This document shows, one piece after another, positions 5,113-9,103 of a stretch of 9,103 bases of DNA. Source of the stretch: Chloroflexota bacterium (GTDB taxonomy: Bacteria; Chloroflexota; Dehalococcoidia; Lucifugimonadales; JADFKI01); NCBI GenBank assembly GCA_022565015.1, contig JADFKI010000145.1, positions 1-9,103 of the forward strand. The letters are read 5' to 3'. Position numbers and translations under genes: made by a program. Position 1 is the stretch's first letter, and every line of letters starts with the position of its first letter. The notes under the pieces were generated by a model. It ran no database searches. It had not been told where the DNA came from and saw nothing but the letters and a program-made list of their open reading frames with translations.

Positions 5113-6243
5113 CTACGCCTCGACCTCAGCCGGCTGCTCCCTGAACCGCCTGATGCTGAAGTGGTCCAGCAGCTCGGGATTCTCGCCCATGATGTGGTCC
5201 GCGATGAGCTTGCCGGTTATGGCGCTGAGAAGTATGCCGTTGCGGTAGTGGCCCGAGGCGATGAGCAGCCCGTCCCAACGTGGAATAGGCCCGAGTATCG
5301 GCATGTCGTCGGGCGAGCCTGGTCGCAGTCCGGCGACCGTCCAGTTCAGCGTCGCGTCCGCCAGCGAAGGCACGATCTCCGTCGCGACGTTGAAGACGTC
5401 TCGGACGCCTCCCGCCGTCACCCGGCAGTCGTAGCCCACCTCTTCCACCGTAGCGCCCGCGATTATCGTGCCGTCGTTGCGCGGCACCAGCAGCCCCCAC
5501 GATCCGTGTATGACCCCCCGGATGGAACCACGTACCGGCGTGAGGTTTATGTTCTGTCCCCTCACGGGGCGCACCGGGACCTCGCTGCCCACCAGCTCCG
5601 AGATCACCTTCGACCACGGGCCCGCCGCGATGATGGTGTAGTCTCCGTAGATCTCCTCATCGTGAATCCGCACGCCCGTGATTCGCAGGCCGCTGCGCAT
5701 GAGGGTTACGACTTCGGACGCTTCACGTATGTCGGCGCCCAGCCACTGTGCCGATTTCGCGAATGCGCCGGTCAACCGCTGGTTGTTTATTCGGCACGTC
5801 TCCGGCGTAAGGAGGCCGCCCAGTACACTGGGGCTCAGCTCCGGCTCATAGTCGTGCACCGACTGATGGTCGAGCCAGCGTGCCGGGCTGCCCGCCTCCA
5901 TCTGCCGGCGGGCGTAGGCCTGGTACTCCCCGGCCTCTCTATCGGACAGCGCCACCGAAAGCTCGCCGCACTGGGCAAATTCCGTGTCCACGCCGCACGA
6001 CTCCCGCAGCTCCTGGTGAAGCGTATGGAACATGGACAGGCTTTCCCTGGTGAGCCTGCCGTAGGGAGAATCATCGTCGGGTGAAGAGGCGGAAAGCACC
6101 CCCGACGCGGCGTTAGATGCCTGCTCGCCGATGCGCCCTCGCTCCAGCAGGGTGACCTTCACGCCGACCTTGGCGAGATAGTAGGCGATGGAGCACCCAA
6201 TGACGCCGCCGCCGATAATGACGGCTTCGGGACTGGAGTTCAC
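5113..6243 (-). CDS. FAD-dependent amino-acid/amine oxidase, glycine oxidase (ThiO)-like
   Basis: 376 residues, about the usual length of ThiO-type DAO flavoproteins. The Rossmann motif GGGVIG (11-16) and the strand-2 Glu34 in 'VTLLERG' bind FAD. 'SNAASGVL' (43-50) follows in the usual place. The C-terminal block 'AGLRPGSPDDMPILG' and 'SGHYRNGILLSAITG' matches glycine oxidase well. R307 and R334 have the same 27-residue spacing as the two arginines near the substrate carboxylate in Bacillus glycine oxidase. The expected reaction is oxidation of glycine, sarcosine or another small amine or amino acid to the imine, with hydrogen peroxide made from oxygen. No thiamine genes are nearby, so a catabolic role is as likely as thiazole synthesis. 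The GTG start at 6243 overlaps the stop of the upstream HAD gene (GTGA), giving translational coupling. Family firm, substrate uncertain. Confidence 0.88.
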   Translation of the reverse strand: MNSSPEAVIIGGGVIGCSIAYYLAKVGVKVTLLERGRIGEQASNAASGVLSASSPDDDSPYGRLTRESLSMFHTLHQELRESCGVDTEFAQCGELSVALSDREAGEYQAYARRQMEAGSPARWLDHQSVHDYEPELSPSVLGGLLTPETCRINNQRLTGAFAKSAQWLGADIREASEVVTLMRSGLRITGVRIHDEEIYGDYTIIAAGPWSKVISELVGSEVPVRPVRGQNINLTPVRGSIRGVIHGSWGLLVPRNDGTIIAGATVEEVGYDCRVTAGGVRDVFNVATEIVPSLADATLNWTVAGLRPGSPDDMPILGPIPRWDGLLIASGHYRNGILLSAITGKLIADHIMGENPELLDHFSIRRFREQPAEVEA

Positions 6244-6968
6244 TGGCCGCGTCCCGCCTCGAGCTCAGATGCCAGCTCCACGAAATCGTTCACTGTCAGG
6301 TCGGGCTGGAACGGCGATTCCTCGTAGGGGAGCTTGTACCGATTCACGAATGCACCTCGGAATCCGCAGGCACGGGCGCCCATTATGTCGAAGGAATGCG
6401 CCGCCACCATCATGATCTCGCCGGGCTCCACCTGAAGTATTCTCGTCGCCGTCCTGTATACGGAGGGATGCGGCTTGAAGAAGCCCGCTTCGTTTACAGA
6501 GATGATGTCATCGAATTCAAACTTTATCTGATTTTCAGCGAGGTGCTTCAGGAGCCACGGCTCGCCGTTGGAAAGCGCGACAAGCCTGTAGTGCCCCTTG
6601 AGCTCGTTGAGGCCCTGGACGGCGTCCGTGAAGGGAACGAGCCGCTGCCATACCGTCATGAAATCGTCGACCTCATCGTAGGTAAAATCAACGTCGTTAC
6701 TACGTAAGGTAAACAGGAACGCACGCTTAGCCACCTCGAGGTAGCCGCTGTGCCCCAACATCATGATCGTGTCCTGGTACTGCTCGAGCCTTTGCCGGGC
6801 CCGCCACTGGCCCCAGAACTCTCCGCCATCCATAGCCGACCCCTTGTCGGCGAGAAACCTGGATATCGGCGGAACGAGGCTGCCCGTGAGGTCCAGTACC
6901 GTTCCAAAGAGGTCGAAGGTAAGCGTGGTTATCTTGTCCAGAGGATTTTCAGCCGTCCTGGGTTGCAC
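6240..6968 (-). CDS. HAD-superfamily hydrolase, haloacid dehalogenase type II-like
   Basis: 242 residues from GTG 6968, chosen because GAGG lies six bases upstream and because the open frame further upstream (to 7157) shows no HAD similarity. Motif I is 'FDLFGTVLD' with nucleophile Asp19. The second Asp of phosphatases is replaced by Phe21, as expected of dehalogenases (usually Tyr). 'WRARQRLEQY' (near R56) matches the 'WR.kQLEY' block whose Arg holds the substrate carboxylate in L-2-haloacid dehalogenases. Motif II is SNGE (133-136), motif III Lys165 in 'FFKPHPSVY', and motif IV 'VAAHSFDIMGAR' carries His191 and Asp194. These support hydrolytic dehalogenation of 2-haloacids to 2-hydroxyacids, or a related carboxylate hydrolysis. 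It is the first gene of a pair with the FAD oxidase, overlapping it by four bases. Family firm; dehalogenase activity probable but unproven. Confidence 0.82.
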   Translation of the reverse strand: MQPRTAENPLDKITTLTFDLFGTVLDLTGSLVPPISRFLADKGSAMDGGEFWGQWRARQRLEQYQDTIMMLGHSGYLEVAKRAFLFTLRSNDVDFTYDEVDDFMTVWQRLVPFTDAVQGLNELKGHYRLVALSNGEPWLLKHLAENQIKFEFDDIISVNEAGFFKPHPSVYRTATRILQVEPGEIMMVAAHSFDIMGARACGFRGAFVNRYKLPYEESPFQPDLTVNDFVELASELEAGRGQ

Positions 6969-7039
6969 CGTATACCTCGTACCGCCTGGCAAACGTTGGG
7001 ATGAACCCCTAAAATCCTGGCGGCCTGCCCTCGCGACAT
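6929..7039 (-). pseudogene. Remnant of a helix-turn-helix (MerR/excisionase-like) DNA-binding protein
   Basis: A 36-codon minus-strand frame begins MSRGQAARILGVHPN, which fits the first helix and turn of HTH_17/MerR-type domains ('..EAArlLGVhpnTvRrw'). After the Asn the expected 'TVRRW/Y' is missing in this frame. A change of reading frame there gives 'FARRYEVYG', resembling the continuation, so a small deletion is likely. The frame overlaps the first 40 bases of the HAD gene and has no ribosome-binding site. It is read as gene debris upstream of the HAD-FAD operon. Chance similarity is possible, since only about 15 residues match. Confidence 0.35.
6975..6978 (-). promoter_or_regulatory. Ribosome binding site deciding the HAD start
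   Basis: On the minus strand GAGG precedes GTG 6968 by six bases. The other candidate starts (ATG at 7157, CTG at 6941) lack a comparable site or require a non-HAD extension, so the GTG is preferred. Confidence 0.5.
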
Positions 7040-7204
7040 AGGAAGAATGCCGACGATAATGGTAGCGGAATAGGGCCATGTGCGAAAGGCCGGTTACAGC
7101 CCCGTGGCCGGAATCGGCGATATGTGTAATTCGAGAATCAGGACTCATATGGCGCAAAGGGTCCGACTCGAAATGGGAGAGGATTCCAACGTTGATCGAA
7201 GTCC
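7040..7204. other. Non-coding region upstream of the HAD-FAD operon
   Basis: Between the HTH remnant and the aldolase terminator there is no supportable gene. A promoter for the leftward operon must be here or inside the remnant, but no pair of boxes with good spacing stands out. A lone gtccgactc word (7161-7169) matches the opening of repeat family R1 and may be a trace of it or chance. Confidence 0.4.
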
Positions 7205-7243
7205 CAAAAAAGAATGGAGCGACTATTGAAGCCGCTCCATTCT
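7205..7243 (-). terminator. Intrinsic terminator of the DapA-like aldolase gene
   Basis: Read on the minus strand, agaatggagcg (7243-7233) pairs perfectly over 11 bp with cgctccattct (7221-7211) around an 11-base loop. A run of six T (7211-7206) begins at the last stem base. It lies 52 bases past the aldolase stop codon, the right place and polarity for rho-independent termination, and separates that gene from the HAD-FAD operon. Confidence 0.9.
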
Positions 7244-7295
7244 CAACTTAACCGCGTTTCCGTGTGAGGTCGCGCTGCCCCATGTCGGGAGTCGC

Positions 7296-8201
7296 CTAAT
7301 CGTCGCCCTGGGCCACCGGCACCCTGGTTAACCCCAGCTCTTCCATCTTGCCAAGAACGAAGCTCTTCTGTTCAGACGTCAGAGGCTGTCCGGGTGGTCG
7401 CGGGTCTCCGCAATCGATGCCCAGGCGCTCGCTGAGGATGAACTTGGCCGCGGCGTGAAGTCCGACGGTCCGGACGATCATCGTGGCCTCGCTGGCCTTG
7501 TCCTGAGCGGCCTTTGCGCGCTCGATGTCCCCGGCGTTGTAAGCGTTCCATATGTCGACCCACAGCTCGGGAGCGAAGTTGGGCGGGCCATCTACACAGC
7601 CCGTCGCGCCGATGGTCAACGCCGGAAGCATGAGCATGCTGCTGCCGATAAGACAGTCGAGGCCCATGTGGGCGAAGGCCCGCACGTTCGCGAACGACAA
7701 CGCTGAATGCTTCAGTCCCTTCAGCTGCGGAACCTTGTCCTGTATCTTCTTCATGAGCTCGGGCGTGATCTCGACGCCCGTGGACTGCGGCAAGTTGTAG
7801 ATGAACAGGGGCAGGTCCGCCGCCGCGCCCACGACCCTGTAGTGCTCGACGATATTTTCGTCGCTCTGGCGATAGAAGAATGGTGGCACGCAGCAGATGG
7901 CCTCAACGCCGGCCCTGGCCGCATTTTCAGCCATTCGCGCCGCCCTTTCGGTAGTGGGCGCTCCGACGTGCATGATGTTATTCACGCGGCCCCGGTTCTG
8001 GTCCGCGGCGATCTCGGCAATTCGCATGTTCTCCTCGTCATCGAGAAGCACGCTTTCGCCTGTGCCACCGGCGACCCAGAAGCCGTGCACACCCGCCTGG
8101 ATGTTGAACTCCATTACCTCCCGAAAGGCTGCCTCGTTCAGTCCCCCGTCCTTTGTCATAGGAGTTATATGCGCGGGCAAAATTCCAATAAAGTCGGCCA
8201 T
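7296..8201 (-). CDS. DapA/NanA-family class I aldolase (not a classical DHDPS)
   Basis: 301 residues, the usual length for this TIM-barrel family. Schiff-base Lys164 sits in 'LKGLKHSA', catalytic Tyr135 in 'FIYNLP', and the pyruvate-carboxylate loop is 'GGTGES' (45-50). 'GATGCVDGPPNFAPE' (198-212) is the conserved strand-loop near the barrel top. Members form a Schiff base with pyruvate and carry out aldol addition or cleavage. Two residues typical of lysine-pathway DHDPS are missing. The Arg of 'YNVPSRTG' is replaced (YNLPQSTG, Ser140), and the Tyr contributed from the neighbouring subunit appears as Phe109 in 'PPFFYR'. A catabolic aldolase or lyase for a sugar acid, hydroxy-oxo acid or similar compound is more likely. 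The ATG follows AGGGAGG by six bases, and a strong terminator follows the gene, so it is monocistronic. Confidence 0.9.
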   Translation of the reverse strand: MADFIGILPAHITPMTKDGGLNEAAFREVMEFNIQAGVHGFWVAGGTGESVLLDDEENMRIAEIAADQNRGRVNNIMHVGAPTTERAARMAENAARAGVEAICCVPPFFYRQSDENIVEHYRVVGAAADLPLFIYNLPQSTGVEITPELMKKIQDKVPQLKGLKHSALSFANVRAFAHMGLDCLIGSSMLMLPALTIGATGCVDGPPNFAPELWVDIWNAYNAGDIERAKAAQDKASEATMIVRTVGLHAAAKFILSERLGIDCGDPRPPGQPLTSEQKSFVLGKMEELGLTRVPVAQGDD

Positions 8202-8207
8202 TCTCGT

Positions 8208-8214
8208 CCTCCCT
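8208..8214 (-). promoter_or_regulatory. Strong ribosome binding site of the aldolase gene
   Basis: AGGGAGG on the minus strand, six bases before ATG 8201. It is among the strongest Shine-Dalgarno matches in the window and suggests good expression. Confidence 0.85.
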
Positions 8215-8255
8215 AGAACAGGTGCGTTCGATGATGGGATATGTCGATTCGCTGT

Positions 8256-8284
8256 ATCTTACCACGCGCTAGGCATCCGGCCAA
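8256..8284 (-). promoter_or_regulatory. Candidate sigma70-type promoter for the aldolase gene
   Basis: On the minus strand TTGGCC (8284-8279) and TAAGAT (8261-8256) are separated by exactly 17 bases, each matching four of six consensus positions. Transcription would start near 8249, giving a leader of about 50 nt before the strong ribosome-binding site. The boxes lie in the short divergent interval shared with the cupredoxin gene. Confidence 0.4.
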
Positions 8285-8360
8285 CAGCGCCCGCCGTATT
8301 CATGTGGGGAAGAGCTATGCTAAACTACGCGGCACTCTCAGACTAGGACAGATCGAGCGT

Positions 8361-8825
8361 TTGAACAGGTTTATTCCAAATATAGCCGCGGCCTCCCTCA
8401 TTTTCATAGCTGTGGCATGCGCTGACGACTCCAATTCGGCCCCTTCAGGGCGTAGCGAATCCCAGGATTATGTTGAGCCGGCAAAAATTGCCGTCGAGCA
8501 GGGCTCGAATCCGCACAGGCGGCGGCCCTCTCAGATAGATTCCGTGATAAAGGACTTCACGCTCGACAGCACAACCATCTCGTTCGGCACCTTGTTCTAT
8601 TGGACGAATCTTGACGACGTTACCCACCGCATCGTGTCGGGCACGCCCAATGCCCCCACCGACATATGGGATAGCGGCGAACTGAAGAAGGGCGACACCT
8701 TTAAGGTGGAATTCCTGTTCCAGGGACGGTTTGACTACTTCTGTTCCATTCATCCCAATATGAGGGGCTCCATCAGGGCGATCGGCGCAACGAACAACTA
8801 TGAAGAGAACGGATTTCATATGTAG
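8361..8825 (+). CDS. Lipoprotein cupredoxin (plastocyanin/amicyanin-like type 1 copper protein)
   Basis: 154 residues from TTG 8361, chosen because it gives a compact lipoprotein signal: NRF, a hydrophobic stretch (residues 8-19) and a lipobox ending A-V-A-C with Cys20. A low-complexity, Ser-rich linker follows, then a cupredoxin domain (about 60-142). The four copper ligands are visible: His89 in 'DDVTHRIVSG', and Cys128, His131 and Met134 in 'YFCSIHPNMRG'. The C-x2-H-x2-M spacing is that of amicyanin rather than plastocyanin (C-x2-H-x4-M). The protein is expected to be anchored outside the cytoplasmic membrane and to carry electrons. The ribosome-binding site is poor (AGGA 12 bases away); a GTG at 8304 is the alternative start. 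It is divergent from the aldolase gene and monocistronic here; its redox partner is not in view. Confidence 0.82.
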   Translation: MNRFIPNIAAASLIFIAVACADDSNSAPSGRSESQDYVEPAKIAVEQGSNPHRRRPSQIDSVIKDFTLDSTTISFGTLFYWTNLDDVTHRIVSGTPNAPTDIWDSGELKKGDTFKVEFLFQGRFDYFCSIHPNMRGSIRAIGATNNYEENGFHM

Positions 8826-8884
8826 GTTCGGTGGTCAAAGGGTGAGTCATGGAAATCTGTGTGACGGCAAGCCATCCGCACTTT

Positions 8885-9096
8885 GAGCCTATCCGAAAAC
8901 TGCCACGAATGGTTCGACAAGCTCCCCGAAGAATCGGAGTCCGAAGATATTCCTCACAAGGAGTCGGACACCACGAACGGGCAATCTTCCGTTCGTCCTG
9001 TCCGACTCCTAGGAATGTATATCGCCGGACTCCGCCGCCGCGGAGAGCATTGTCGAAGGACCGTAAGACGTCTAAATGAGGTTTTCGGATAGGATC
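8885..9096. mobile_element. Candidate miniature inverted-repeat transposable element (non-autonomous)
   Basis: A 212-bp segment bounded by gagcctatccgaaaac (8885-8900) and its near-exact reverse complement (9081-9096), matching at 15 of 16 bases with the inner 13 perfect. From memory, 'GAGCCTRTCC.AAAAC' ends resemble those of IS5-family elements, but I cannot check this. The interior encodes nothing convincing and consists largely of repeat material (a split 'gttcgtggtgagcc' motif and a 98-bp palindrome). No transposase is present and no clear target duplication is seen. Moderate confidence that the inverted ends are real; lower that the element is mobile. Confidence 0.5.
8936..9033. repeat. 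Palindromic repeat family R1, copy 2 (inverted arms, 98 bp)
   Basis: The left arm 8936-8969 and right arm 9000-9033 are inverted repeats matching at 27 of 34 positions; both outer 8 bp and inner 11 bp (aggagtcggac/gtccgactcct) are perfect. Between them acgaacgg (8973-8980) and ccgttcgt (8989-8996) form a perfect 8-bp stem around an 8-base loop. The whole could fold into one long hairpin in either strand. Each arm has a counterpart in the copy at 1601-1670. Confidence 0.75.
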
Positions 9097-9103
9097 TTGG
9101 CCA

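Larger units (their letters stand above)
8826..9103. other. Gene-free right end of window
   Basis: 278 bases with no supportable gene. 8826-8884 shows nothing recognisable and no terminator for the cupredoxin gene. 8885-9096 is the repeat-rich candidate mobile element. The last bases show no start of a new gene. Short open frames here are translations of the repeats and differ in frame across the repeat copies. Confidence 0.55.

Noticed and set aside
4969..6084. Long plus-strand open frame of 371 codons
   Set aside because: It is antisense to the FAD oxidase gene and starts inside the repeat array. It shows no domain.
6969..7157. N-terminal extension of the HAD protein to ATG 7157
   Set aside because: The 63 extra residues have no HAD similarity and no good ribosome-binding site. 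GTG 6968 with GAGG gives the normal family length.
7161..7169. gtccgactc, a possible third R1 copy
   Set aside because: Only nine bases match and the flanks do not resemble the arms. Chance occurrence in 9 kb is not negligible.
8849..9092. Small plus-strand open frames after the cupredoxin gene
   Set aside because: They translate the repeat arms, have no ribosome-binding sites and show no protein-like conservation between repeat copies.
9096..9103. cttggcca at the right edge repeats bases near the left edge (4-11), suggesting a circular molecule
   Set aside because: An 8-bp match is expected by chance in a window this size, and the bases beyond it differ.

Overview
This window looks like a chromosome fragment from an uncultured, GC-rich, free-living bacterium. 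A flavin (LLM-type) monooxygenase, an SMP-30 lactonase, a type II haloacid dehalogenase, a DapA-like aldolase and a glycine-oxidase-type flavoprotein sit among short interspersed palindromic repeats. That mix recalls SAR202-like Chloroflexota. This is inference from gene content and repeat style; no marker gene is present.

Layout. 1-258 (-): 5' part of an LLM-class oxidoreductase, running off the left edge. 259-517: leader and promoter region with an 11-bp tandem repeat, a perfect dyad and the first copy (A) of a roughly 95-bp repeat. 518-1363 (+): SAM-dependent methyltransferase whose stop codon lies in a reduced copy (C) of that repeat. 1364-1715: repeat-packed intergenic DNA (rest of C, copy B, then a second repeat family, R1). 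1716-2588 (+): SMP-30/gluconolactonase-like protein, followed after 27 nt by 2616-3059 (+), an ArsR-type regulator lacking its DNA-binding half. 3013-4800 (-): complete ABC exporter half-transporter, converging on and overlapping the regulator by 47 bp. 4801-5112: intergenic DNA with a four-unit 29-bp tandem repeat. 5113-6243 (-) and 6240-6968 (-): a two-gene operon in which a dehalogenase-type HAD enzyme is coupled by a GTGA overlap to a ThiO-like FAD oxidase. 6929-7039 (-): remnant of a helix-turn-helix protein overlapping the start of the HAD gene. 7205-7243: clear intrinsic terminator for the next gene. 7296-8201 (-): DapA/NanA-family aldolase. 8361-8825 (+): lipoprotein cupredoxin, divergent from the aldolase. 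8826-9103: no gene, but a composite repeat with terminal inverted repeats.

How the genes may work together. The enzymes suggest small-organic-acid catabolism: dehalogenation or hydrolysis of 2-substituted acids, oxidation of amines or glycine, lactone opening, and retro-aldol cleavage giving pyruvate. Only the HAD-ThiO pair is tied together by sequence; the other links are neighbourhood inference.

The most unusual content is non-coding. Three interspersed repeat families are present. One copy of the 'gttcgtggtgagcc' family is split by half of a palindromic R1 element, and that composite lies inside a candidate miniature transposable element at 8885-9096. No CRISPR array, tRNA or rRNA was seen.
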